From contig NZ_ATUX01000008.1 in NCBI RefSeq assembly GCF_000420425.1, forward strand, positions 124,001 through 188,000: a stretch of DNA of 64,000 nucleotides, written 5' to 3'. The translations under genes and the position numbers were made by a program. This DNA is from Schaalia vaccimaxillae DSM 15804 (lineage in GTDB: Bacteria > Actinomycetota > Actinomycetes > Actinomycetales > Actinomycetaceae). How positions within the stretch are numbered: the stretch's first letter is position 1; the number at the start of each line of letters is the position of its first letter. This document shows positions 47,963 to 57,200 of this stretch, piece after piece. A model generated the notes under the pieces. That model saw nothing but the letters and a program-made list of their open reading frames with translations. It was not told the DNA's origin and searched no databases.

Positions 47963-48559
47963 ATGAGTTCTGAAAGCACAATCGATACAGAGAGCGTCAC
48001 CTCAGCTTCGAACACTCTGGCCTCTGAGGGAACCCCCAAGGTCGCCGAGGCCACCACCGAATCCACGCTGGTGATCATCGATCAGAACCCACGCAAATGG
48101 GGAGTCGAAGCCGGTCCATCATCTTTTTCACCCGAGTACACGCGATATCTGTCCTACCTCGAAACAGAGATGGCCACTATGCGTGACCAGTTGGATTCTT
48201 TCATTGAGTCAGTACGCCAAACCGCTATAGCTGTCGAGAACAATGAGACAGATATCAGCGAAGCAGTCACTAAGGTTTCCACAGATCTCGAGCAGCAACC
48301 ACAAGCACCTGTGGAACCGTACGGCCGAGAATCCGTCGACCAGAAGACGATTGACGAGCGAAGCAACCTGCCTGAACAGCAAACGAAAAACAACGGGCAG
48401 AGCCCCGTACCCGGAGCACAAAACCAGTCTCCGGTTCCTGAGAATACAACTGCCCCCGGCGACCGGCAGGGTCCAATTGAGATCCCAGTTGCAACTCGAG
48501 AAAGTGTTGCATCCGGCGGATACGGCTCTACTGGGATGCCTGCTCACAGCGCCGAATAG
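47963..48559 (+). CDS. T7SS-locus protein with disordered tail
   Basis: 198 residues. After a Ser/Thr-rich start, a segment with NPRKWGVEAGPSSFSP leads into a helix (YLSYLETEMATMRDQLDSFIES, continuing to about residue 110). The second half is Gln/Pro/Asn-rich and disordered. The helix-turn-helix scale fits an EspC/WXG-like domain with a low-complexity tail, but no W-x-G pattern is clear. It lies between two mycosin genes, 47 nt before the 503-aa gene, and is probably cotranscribed with it and co-secreted (inference). Confidence 0.6.
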   Translation: MSSESTIDTESVTSASNTLASEGTPKVAEATTESTLVIIDQNPRKWGVEAGPSSFSPEYTRYLSYLETEMATMRDQLDSFIESVRQTAIAVENNETDISEAVTKVSTDLEQQPQAPVEPYGRESVDQKTIDERSNLPEQQTKNNGQSPVPGAQNQSPVPENTTAPGDRQGPIEIPVATRESVASGGYGSTGMPAHSAE

Positions 48560-48606
48560 GCGCCCCCTCAACCTCAATCTATCTCCCCTGCACCACGGAG
48601 GCCCTC

Positions 48607-50118
48607 ATGAGCGGTGAGTACAGCCGACTCCTCAAACTTGACAGTCTGACAACCGACGATTCAAATGAAAATTCGTCGGTGGAAAAGATCAAGCAGTCAA
48701 TCTCCGACTGCGAGACTGCCCTGTCAACCTTCCTCGAGTCAGCCACGATGTCAGGTCAGCTTGCCTCTGTCATTAGCGAATGGGTCCGCGACTACAACTC
48801 CAAGCTTGGAAAACTCAAGGCAGAGCTTGAACATAATTCAGCTATTCACAATCGCGCCCGTGAAGCTATGGCTACCGCACGCCGCCGGCGGGAAAGTGAA
48901 GCTGAAGGCATTTTAATGTCTTCAGAGGAGTTCAACATTTATGCTCACGAAGACCGCATTGAAATCGACGGCGTCTCCTATACGGGCAGAGCCTACGCTC
49001 AGATGCTGCGACAACAATCAATTGAGAAACGCGACGAAGTCGCAAAACAGATCCTTGCTGAAATGAACGAAGCCGTCGCAAGCCACAAGGACGAATTGAG
49101 CTGGGGCGACCGTGGTGTTCTGCCCACCCCTCTTCCTGACCCTGGCCAGGGCGACCAATACACAGGTACCCGTAGTGGAAGCTTCTCAGCAACCGCAGCC
49201 AACGCTAGTTCCGTTGCCTCGTCGGCTTCCTTCAGTGCCGCTGCACTCAAGTCGGCGACGGCGGGAGGCGCCGTCATTACGACCAAGGCAACGTCGCAAC
49301 TGACTGGAACGGTCGCCCCACTGTGGAAACGTCCTGCCGCTGGTCAGCCCGGTTCCGCCAGCAATCCGATCAATGACCCTGCCCAGTTGGCACATCGCGA
49401 CCTGCTCAACACTCCCATCAACCGTAGGATGACTCCGGACGGCCCCACCGAGGGATACTTGCCTCGAGATCCCAAAACACTAGAAATGTTGCAGCGAAAC
49501 CGCTCGACTTCTGAATGGCTCAAGAACGGTGATCATCATGCGTCAATCAACGGGGAAGGCTCCGCATCTTCGCGAGGCGGTTCAGCGGCCGCCGTGGGCG
49601 GAATGATCGGCATCGGCGCTACGGCTACTGCCATGCGTGGCACAGTTTCAGGCGTATCATCTCTAGTCACTTCTACTGCCGGAGGTTCCACACTGACTTC
49701 GACAGTAGGAGGAACAGGTTTAGTCTCAAATGCCTCTGCTCAGACATCTCAGGCCATGTCGCAAGGCATGTCCAGAGGCATGATGAATTCGGGGGCTGCT
49801 TCAGCGACACAAAACACCGGTAGAGCCACGGGTAGTGGTACGAGCCGGGCAGGAGTGACCCGCACCGGCTCGGCTGGAGCCCCTCGAACCGCAACGGGGG
49901 CAGGATCCTCTGCAGGTCGAGCTGGCGCTGCTGCACCTCACGCTGGGACTGGTGCCAAAGATCAAAAGGATCGAAAACGCAGTCACGGACTTGTCGGCTA
50001 CGAAGTGACCCGCATCGAGGACGAGGCTGTCACCACAACCGCTGACTCTTATTCCCTTCAGGAAGGCAAAGCCACAGACCTTGCCCCGATTAACACAACG
50101 GAGAATAACCAGTGGTGA
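48607..50118 (+). CDS. EspB/PPE-like Gly/Ala/Ser-rich T7SS protein
   Basis: 503 residues with GGAGG before the ATG. Residues ~20-110 form a helical hairpin (EKIKQSISDCETALSTFLES and VISEWVRDYNSKLGKLKAEL). Residues ~110-170 are mixed, and ~180-460 are Gly/Ala/Ser/Thr-rich repeats with an embedded NPINDPAQLAHRDLLNTPINRR region. A conserved-looking C-terminal motif HGLVGYEVTRIEDEAV is followed by a polar end. A helical N-domain, small-residue linker and short C-terminal motif is the build of EspB- or PPE-like T7SS substrates that MycP can process. The stop overlaps the mycosin start, which fits a protease/substrate pair (inference). Confidence 0.6.
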   Translation: MSGEYSRLLKLDSLTTDDSNENSSVEKIKQSISDCETALSTFLESATMSGQLASVISEWVRDYNSKLGKLKAELEHNSAIHNRAREAMATARRRRESEAEGILMSSEEFNIYAHEDRIEIDGVSYTGRAYAQMLRQQSIEKRDEVAKQILAEMNEAVASHKDELSWGDRGVLPTPLPDPGQGDQYTGTRSGSFSATAANASSVASSASFSAAALKSATAGGAVITTKATSQLTGTVAPLWKRPAAGQPGSASNPINDPAQLAHRDLLNTPINRRMTPDGPTEGYLPRDPKTLEMLQRNRSTSEWLKNGDHHASINGEGSASSRGGSAAAVGGMIGIGATATAMRGTVSGVSSLVTSTAGGSTLTSTVGGTGLVSNASAQTSQAMSQGMSRGMMNSGAASATQNTGRATGSGTSRAGVTRTGSAGAPRTATGAGSSAGRAGAAAPHAGTGAKDQKDRKRSHGLVGYEVTRIEDEAVTTTADSYSLQEGKATDLAPINTTENNQW

Positions 50119-51248
50119 ATAGAAGGCTTCGAGCCCTCGTTGGCCTCGGCGCAGCAACCGTATTCCTCGGATTCCTCGCTGCGTCGCCCGTACATGCTGA
50201 AGACGCCATTACAACTCAGCCCTACGTCGAAATCCTGAACCTCAATAATCGCGAAGACATCGGCTTGACAGGCAAAGGTGTCACTGTCGCGGTCATTGAC
50301 GGCATGGTCGATACCTCAGCTCCTGAACTTGAAGGCGCTGACATTACGGTCGTCACGCCCTGTCCCTTCACGCCTTCGGATGAATCACGAACCCACGCAA
50401 CGGCAATGGCTTCGCTCCTCGCATCTAAGAACTATGGAATTGCGCCCGGTGTAAAAATCATCAATTACGCTCTTGCGATTGAAGACGCAGATATTAAGGA
50501 AGATCCAACCTGCGGCCTGGGACTAGACAAGGCAGCAAAAATGGCTCTCGACGATGGCGCCGATATTATTTCCTTCTCCGTGATCGGAGAAACTCGTATT
50601 AGTTCCGATGTTCTGCTCACTCGAGGTGACCGCAATGGCGCCATCTTCGTTGGCGGCATGGGCAATGACAGCAAAGAAGATGATGAAAGAAGTTTTGCCT
50701 CTGCCAACCTGACTGTCGGTGTCGCGGCCACAGACTTCAGTGGGACAATTGCCGACTATTCGAACTACGGCAAAGGAACAACAGTGGCCGCCATGGGCGG
50801 TCCTATAAAACTTCGCAGCTACTCCACCAATACGATTGAGGAATCATCTGGCACATCTGCAGCTACTGCGATCGTCTCCGGATACCTTGCACTGGCGAAA
50901 GAACAGTGGCCCAACGCAACGAATCGTCAATTAATTCAGTCACTGGTGAAAACCGCTGTGCGCGACGACGGAGTTGAATGGGATCCACGCTACGGATACG
51001 GTTTGGCCAACCTTGGGGGGCTCATCACCCAAGACCCCACCACACTGCCCGACGAGAATCCCTTGATGAACAAGAATCCCGAGTGGGCTCCTAAGGAAGA
51101 CTTCTACAACGACTATGTAGCCGGGGTGCTTGAGCCGCCTTCACTCGATCCGGATTACATCTATCGCGGCACGAATACCACCATTGTCAAGAACAATCCG
51201 GCGAACACCTTCTACGGCACATCGCCCCGGTATCACGCGGACCGCTAA
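50112..51248 (+). CDS. mycP: Mycosin-like subtilisin protease, intact
   Basis: 378 residues. Signal peptide LRALVGLGAATVFLGFLAASPVHA. Catalytic triad: Asp in VAVIDGMVDTSAPEL, His in RTHATAMASLLAS (family usually GHGT), Ser in SSGTSAATAIVSGYLAL. The oxyanion Asn is in GGMGNDSKEDD. It ends with NTFYGTSPRYHADR and has no C-terminal TM helix, unlike canonical membrane-anchored mycosins. It would be a secreted or envelope-retained protease serving the T7SS. The start is the GTG at 50112 (or 50115), overlapping the upstream stop. Confidence 0.85.
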   Translation: MVNRRLRALVGLGAATVFLGFLAASPVHAEDAITTQPYVEILNLNNREDIGLTGKGVTVAVIDGMVDTSAPELEGADITVVTPCPFTPSDESRTHATAMASLLASKNYGIAPGVKIINYALAIEDADIKEDPTCGLGLDKAAKMALDDGADIISFSVIGETRISSDVLLTRGDRNGAIFVGGMGNDSKEDDERSFASANLTVGVAATDFSGTIADYSNYGKGTTVAAMGGPIKLRSYSTNTIEESSGTSAATAIVSGYLALAKEQWPNATNRQLIQSLVKTAVRDDGVEWDPRYGYGLANLGGLITQDPTTLPDENPLMNKNPEWAPKEDFYNDYVAGVLEPPSLDPDYIYRGTNTTIVKNNPANTFYGTSPRYHADR

Positions 51249-51312
51249 AACCAGACATCAGTCGGTGAGTGGCATAAACGCTGAGTAGCACGGGCAAAAT
51301 GAGAAAATCTGA

Positions 51313-52614
51313 TCAGCGGATCCTGAATTCGATTGTCGTCCCCTCACCCACGTCGATCAGATCACCATCAGACAGGGGCACCATCACCATTGGGGACACC
51401 TCTTGGAAGCTGCCATCTGCATGCCGCAGCAGCGTACCGTTAGCTGACCCCATGTCCATAAGAGACCACGATCCCGGAGCAGTTGCCATTACTGCACAAT
51501 GAGACCGAGAAATTTCCGTAGCCGGACTCAACACCCGCAAAACAGTCGCCGCAGGCCGCCCACTGATCGCACGTTCATCAGGATCACGCCCAATAACAAC
51601 ATCTCGCACTACCTCAATTGGTGCGGTCCCTCCATAGAGAAGGAACGCGGTAGGTCCAGCTGCCACGCCGCCTTCCACTCGACGCAAGATTGTCGCCTCA
51701 GCATCATTGGCCGCATTCATCTGAGCAAACATCTCAGGGGTCATCGTCTCTTCAAAAGCTTCCGGATTAACCTGCTGGGCTGGCAGCCCAGCATTGACCG
51801 ACCCAAAATCCGGCACAAGTGGTGCAGGATCTTCTTCCACGGCTGACGAGGGCGCATTCAGTGGCGCCTGGAAGGCATTCACAGGAACCAAAGGCTCTGG
51901 TTCTGGATCAACGACAGGACCAGGCTCAGGAGCCCACAAGAAACCACCACTATCGCCAGGAACTTCAACACTCTCAGTCTCGGGACCTGCAAACACGGGC
52001 GGCTGCGACGCCTGCTGCGGTTCAGGAGCGAAGACCGGTTGAACTACAGGAGCCTGCGCAGGAGCAACAAGTGGTTCCGGATCAATGACAGTGGCCTGCC
52101 CAGAACGTTCAGGTTCATCGACGGACTCTTGGAACACGGTGGCCGGTTGTACGACAGGAACATCAACATCTGCCGAATCAAAGTGTTCGACCTCGTCGAA
52201 TCCTCGACCAATACGCACCTGCCCAGCGCGCACACGATCCTGGGCCGAGACACTCCACCCGTCCTCGCCGGGGCGACCGAGAGTTGCCTCAAGCACCTGC
52301 CATTCTGCTGGGTTGACGGGCCAGGCCCAAATGTCGGTTGTCCACGACATTTTTTCGCCACCGTTAGCTGGCACGCCCTCGACAGTTACACCACCCAAAG
52401 CAGTCAGATACGGCTGTGGGCCAGAAACGTCGAAGAGAACCACCGCGTCACCGCTGTGGACCCGCTGTCCTAGCCATGCACCAATATCGCCGCGCCCCCA
52501 AACAATCGCAGCAGCTTCCTCAGCTAAAGGCAGGCAAACAAACGCCATACCCACCGGACCCGACACCATCACGGCGCCGTCACCCCGACATGAAAAACGC
52601 CCAATCTGGAGCAT
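51313..52614 (-). CDS. FHA-domain protein, T7SS-associated
   Basis: 433 residues. The N-terminal ~130 residues are globular (VCLPLAEEAAAIVWGRGDIG). Residues ~150-290 are a Pro/Val/Glu-rich linker. The C-terminal ~100 residues are a forkhead-associated domain with the phosphothreonine-binding residues VVIGRDP, ISRSHCAVM and DMGSANGTLL. FHA domains bind pThr proteins, so this is a reader of Ser/Thr kinase signals. It is cotranscribed with the PP2C phosphatase (TGATG overlap) and converges with the mycosin gene. Confidence 0.88.
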   Translation of the reverse strand: MLQIGRFSCRGDGAVMVSGPVGMAFVCLPLAEEAAAIVWGRGDIGAWLGQRVHSGDAVVLFDVSGPQPYLTALGGVTVEGVPANGGEKMSWTTDIWAWPVNPAEWQVLEATLGRPGEDGWSVSAQDRVRAGQVRIGRGFDEVEHFDSADVDVPVVQPATVFQESVDEPERSGQATVIDPEPLVAPAQAPVVQPVFAPEPQQASQPPVFAGPETESVEVPGDSGGFLWAPEPGPVVDPEPEPLVPVNAFQAPLNAPSSAVEEDPAPLVPDFGSVNAGLPAQQVNPEAFEETMTPEMFAQMNAANDAEATILRRVEGGVAAGPTAFLLYGGTAPIEVVRDVVIGRDPDERAISGRPAATVLRVLSPATEISRSHCAVMATAPGSWSLMDMGSANGTLLRHADGSFQEVSPMVMVPLSDGDLIDVGEGTTIEFRIR

Positions 52615-53486
52615 CAGTCCTCCTCTTGATGAATTGCCACTCGACGAGCAGTAGTCGTTGAAGCCGGTCGCACTGCCTGAATGAAGCGAGAATGAACATT
52701 CAGATCATCACCCACTCGCGACGCCCTTGAAGCGTGAACAACAACGGCAGTCGTATTGTCTCGGGTTCCAAAAGTAATCGCAGCATCAACCAGCTCGTTG
52801 GCAATCTGCTGAGGCTCCCCGCCCACATCAACAATCCGATGGATCTGATCATCGCCCAAGACCCCATGGACCCCATCGGAACAGATCACCGCGTAGTCCC
52901 CTTGGAATAAAGGGACGAGGTTGTAGTCCGCCTGCGGTAGGGCAGCCATGCCCGCACCCAGCGCACGAGTGACCACATTCGACGGCGGGAAAGCCAACTC
53001 CTGGCCGGTGACTTCAGCGATGTCCCGTGCCTCTTGGACCGCCGAATGGTCGCGTGTCACCTGGCGGATCGACCTACCACCGACAATGTATGTCCGCGAA
53101 TCTCCAATGTTGAAAGTCAACCAGAAGGGACCTTCCTCGGTGTCCAAAGCGATGGCGCCCGTCAAAGTTGTCCCGGGAGCCGCATTTGGATCCGCGGGAT
53201 CAGAAAGTCCAGCAACGGCGCTGGCCGCAGCCTGCACCCCCGCGTCCAGGTCAGCCAGGTCCGCGCGTCGCCCACCCAGCGCATCAGCACTCAGACGCGA
53301 CTCCAAAGTGCGAACCGCCGTCGATGAGGCCAGCGCGCCACCAACATGGCCTCCCATACCATCAGCAACGGCAAATAGGGGTGGGGAGGCCAACCAGGAA
53401 TCCTCGTTGCTTGAACGCACAGGGCCCACGTCGGTGGCAGCGCCCCAGCGGGTCAGCAGGACGGAACCGAGCCGTGACAGATCCAC
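52614..53486 (-). CDS. PP2C-type Ser/Thr protein phosphatase
   Basis: 290 residues. All PP2C metal-binding motifs are present: GAATDVGPVRSSNEDSW, FAVADGMGGHVGGALAS, FNIGDSRTYIV, AVICSDGVHGVL and GTRDNTTAVVV. It removes phosphate from Ser/Thr and would oppose a PknB-type kinase, which is not in the window. It is in an operon with the FHA protein inside the T7SS locus, so it may set the phosphorylation state of T7SS components (inference). There is no TM helix; it is cytoplasmic. Confidence 0.93.
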   Translation of the reverse strand: MDLSRLGSVLLTRWGAATDVGPVRSSNEDSWLASPPLFAVADGMGGHVGGALASSTAVRTLESRLSADALGGRRADLADLDAGVQAAASAVAGLSDPADPNAAPGTTLTGAIALDTEEGPFWLTFNIGDSRTYIVGGRSIRQVTRDHSAVQEARDIAEVTGQELAFPPSNVVTRALGAGMAALPQADYNLVPLFQGDYAVICSDGVHGVLGDDQIHRIVDVGGEPQQIANELVDAAITFGTRDNTTAVVVHASRASRVGDDLNVHSRFIQAVRPASTTTARRVAIHQEED

Positions 53487-53554
53487 GGGACCTCCTTTAC
53501 TAGCAATCGGTGGTGGGACGGGCGCTCAGCACGGATGAAACACTGCCGCAGCGG

Positions 53555-54130
53555 TCATTCTTTAATGAGCAGATCGCGGTAGTTTTCCGCATCGTCAGGC
53601 TCAACACCATTCGTGTTAATGGTGAACCTGTAATGGGGTGGCACGCCTTCATTGGGGCTGTATGTAATGTCCCAGGACGAGTAGAACTCACAGGATTCAT
53701 CCGTGCACAGATCCATGGTTCGATCCCCCACCCTCCAATGAGTGGCATTGGACATCATCGCGTGGAAGACCTCATGTGTGGCCGTAACTGTGCCGTCCTC
53801 GTTCAACATGAACTGGGACTTGCCCATGTCACCGATCAAATCAATGGGAGCCATCGGCGTGCCAACGACATCACTAATACGGGTCGCCTCTTCGACGATA
53901 GCGTCCTTAGATTCTTGGGTAGAGGCGGCGTCAACCTTTTTAATGTAGTCGGCCTTGAGACCATCCCCAATGTATTTAAGGGCGTCGATAGCTTTGGCTT
54001 CGGCAGACAAAGCCGTACTTTGTGCGCCCGACTGCCCCGAATTACCCCCGCCGCAGCCCGCAATCCCAGACGCAATGGCTGCGCCGACCGCAATAGGTGC
54101 AAGTAGACGCATGAAACGTGATGAAGGCAC
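53555..54130 (-). CDS. Putative lipoprotein of the T7SS locus
   Basis: 191 residues from a GTG with GGGAGA 6 nt upstream. Signal helix APIAVGAAIASGIAGC with lipobox IAGC (Cys at residue 26). A Gly/Ser linker is followed by a mixed domain resembling DUF4878-like lipoproteins (ISDVVGTPMAPIDLIGD, HWRVGDRTMDLCTDESCEFY) with a likely disulfide CTDESC. It lies between eccC and the PP2C operon on the same strand. Its function is unknown. Confidence 0.75.
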   Translation of the reverse strand: MPSSRFMRLLAPIAVGAAIASGIAGCGGGNSGQSGAQSTALSAEAKAIDALKYIGDGLKADYIKKVDAASTQESKDAIVEEATRISDVVGTPMAPIDLIGDMGKSQFMLNEDGTVTATHEVFHAMMSNATHWRVGDRTMDLCTDESCEFYSSWDITYSPNEGVPPHYRFTINTNGVEPDDAENYRDLLIKE

Positions 54131-54212
54131 GTCTTTCTCCCTTGTTATTGAGCTAATCCAAGGCTAGGCGAAATAGCAGATTCCGAACAAGATGATCCGT
54201 CCCAATTCCACG

Positions 54213-57200
54213 TCACGAGGAAGGCTCCGTCCACAGCAGGTGAGCACGCAACTGTCCGGCATCGCGCGACACCACTTGGGCTCGACCCGGAATGGACTTG
54301 ACCGGTTTAATACGGCCAATAACGGTGCCCTCGTCTGGGCTACCTGATAGCAGGATGCCCGTCACCCCAAGCTCATTCATGGACTGCAACACGGGTTCGT
54401 ACGCTGCACGCGAGGCACCACCCATGCGTCGGGCAATAATGATGTGCAGGCCAATATCCTGAGCTTGTGCCATCAACGGCTGCAGCGCGGCCACGGGATT
54501 ACCAGAGTTGGTCGCTACCAAGTCGTAGTCATCAATGAGGACCCACGCTTCGGCGCCCGTCCACCAGGACCGGTTACGCAACTGATCTGTGGTGACTTGG
54601 TCACCGGGCATGCGGGTCTGTAAGTACCCGGCCAGGTCGCGTAGCTGCTGTTCGGCCTCGCCCTTGGTAGTCATATACCCAGCCAAATACTCTTCGGGGA
54701 TCTCGCCGAGGAGGCTACGGCGCAGGTCGACAACGAAAAGCTGAGCTTCCTTCGCGGACTGGGTGCGCATGATTTCTTTGGCAACGGAACGCAAGAAAGT
54801 GGTCTTGCCGGACTTTGAGTCGCCAAATAGGTACAGGTGCGATTCGCCCCTGGGATTGAAAACAAGCGGCCCCAAACGGGTTTCTTCCACACCGAGGATG
54901 AGTGGTTGAGCGGTACTTGGACCCAGATTTTCAATCGGCAACGACACAAGTTCGTCGATCGTGACTTTGGACGGCAACAGTCGCAACTTGGGTCCAGGGC
55001 CAGCCGGTAGTGCCGAACGAATCTTGTCGAGGGTCGTTTGGACACCTTCAGACAAGGTCAAAGGATCGCGGTCAGCGTCAGCACGGGGCAATGCGACGAG
55101 GACGTGATGGGAGTCTGCGTCGATACCTCGGCCCGGCCTTTCCTCAGGAATAGAGGCTTGGACTTTACGGTCGATCTGCGAATCAGCTGAGTCACCCAGA
55201 CGTAATTCCAGCTTCGAACCAATGATGTCGCGGACCTGTTGTCGGAAGTCCATCCAGCGGGTTGCAGAAGTAATGAGGTGGACACCGAAAGTCAGCGCGC
55301 GGCCAAGCATTTGTTGGAGCCGCAAATCCAATCCATCAAAGTCTGACTTGAGGGTTCCCCAACCATCGACAATCAAGAACACGTCGCCGTAGCCGTCGTC
55401 GAAACGTCCCTGGGCTCGTCCCTGGCGGTACGTGTCAATCGAATCAATACGGTTCTGGCGGAAATACTTTTCACGGTCAGCAATAATGCCCTCGAGCTCG
55501 GCGAGCATCCGGTCAATTCGCTCCCGATCATCCCTGGTAGCCACACCCGCAACGTGGGCGGCACCCTCGAAAGGAGTGAAGGTTCCGCCACCGAAGTCCA
55601 TGACATAGAACTGGACCTCTTGTGCAGTGTGGGTCAGCGACAGCGCCATGACGATGGAACGCAGAGCCGTTGACTTACCCGTCAAAGGCCCACCGACCAC
55701 CGCCATGTGCCCGTTGGCACCGGAGAAATCAAACTCGAGGACATCGCGGCGCTGTTCCAAGGGCAGGTCGACGATACCCAGTGGGATCCGTAGACGCCCT
55801 CGTGCCCGCCAAGTCGGGGAAACGTATCCGAGACGTGGATCGACAGCCAGATCAGGCATAAGCGAATCCAATGTGTCGGGCACATCCAAAGGCGGTAGCC
55901 ACACCTGGTGGGCTGGCGTTCCCTTACCTGCCATCTGTGCGACAGCAATATCCATCTGTGTCATATCCGCCCATTGGGCGTCTCCCGGCAAAACCACGGA
56001 GCCGACCTGCACGTCCTCAACCGGCGCTTCATCTCGCTGAAGCACGGGAGCTGCAGTGAAAGGAAGAACCTTAATCGCTTGCGTATTCGAACCCGCATTC
56101 GCCACCCGATTCGGATTCGACTTCCTGGGAGCCGGAGGGGCAGCAACATAGGACGCACGGAAACGGATCATTTGGTCCGTACCCGGCTTGAGATAACCCA
56201 CGCCCGGGAATGACGGCAACTCATACGCATCCGTGACACCTAGGACCTCACGCGATTCTGAAGCCGAGAAGGTCCGCAGACCGATGCGGTATGACAGGTG
56301 CGAATCCAAGCCTTTAAGACGGCCAGCTTCAAGGCGCTGGGAAGCAAGCAGAAGGTGGATCGACATTGATCGGCCCAAACGTCCGACAGCCACGAAGAGA
56401 TCAATGAACTCGGGCTTGGCGGTCAAAAGTTCAGAGAACTCATCAAGGATGATGAAAAGCGCGGGGAGTGGTTGCCCCTGATGTTTACCGGCGATGCGAT
56501 CGGCCTCGTAGTCCGACACGTTGGCGTAGTTGCCGGCCTCGCGCAGGAGTTCCTGACGACGCACCATCTCACCACGCAGAGCGTCTTGCATACGGTCAAC
56601 CAAAGACAGCTCGGACTCGAGGTTGGAAATCATGGCTGACACGTGAGGCAGTTCCGACATGCCTGCGAAGGTTGCGCCGCCTTTGAAGTCAACAAGGACG
56701 AAGTTGAGTTGCTCGGGTGAGTGAGTCAATGCCATCGCCAAAACGATGGTGCGTAGCACCTCGGACTTACCCGAACCGGTTGCGCCAATGAGTAGGCCGT
56801 GCGGGCCCATACCCTGCTGGGCAGATTCTTTAATATCAATGAGAACTGGGATGCCTTCTGGTGTCACGCCGAAGGGGACGCGCAGTCTTTCCCGCCCTTC
56901 TCGCCTCACCCACTGCTGATCGGGGTTGAAGTCGCGAATATCGCCTGTTCCCAGCAATTCCATGAGGTCCTGCTGGCGCTTGGGATCGGACCGTCCCACC
57001 GGCGATTCGGCCTCGGGACGTTCCTCTTCTGAATAGCGAGTCATTCGGCGCGCAACCGCTTCAGCTTGGGCAATACCCATGACGTCGGCGACTGAGACAA
57101 TGGGATTGCGGTCCATGAGGATCACTTCCATCACACCGGTTTCCTGGGCCGAAGCCGCAGGGTGAATGATCAGGCGAAGAGTCGACCGCGATGTCATGGG

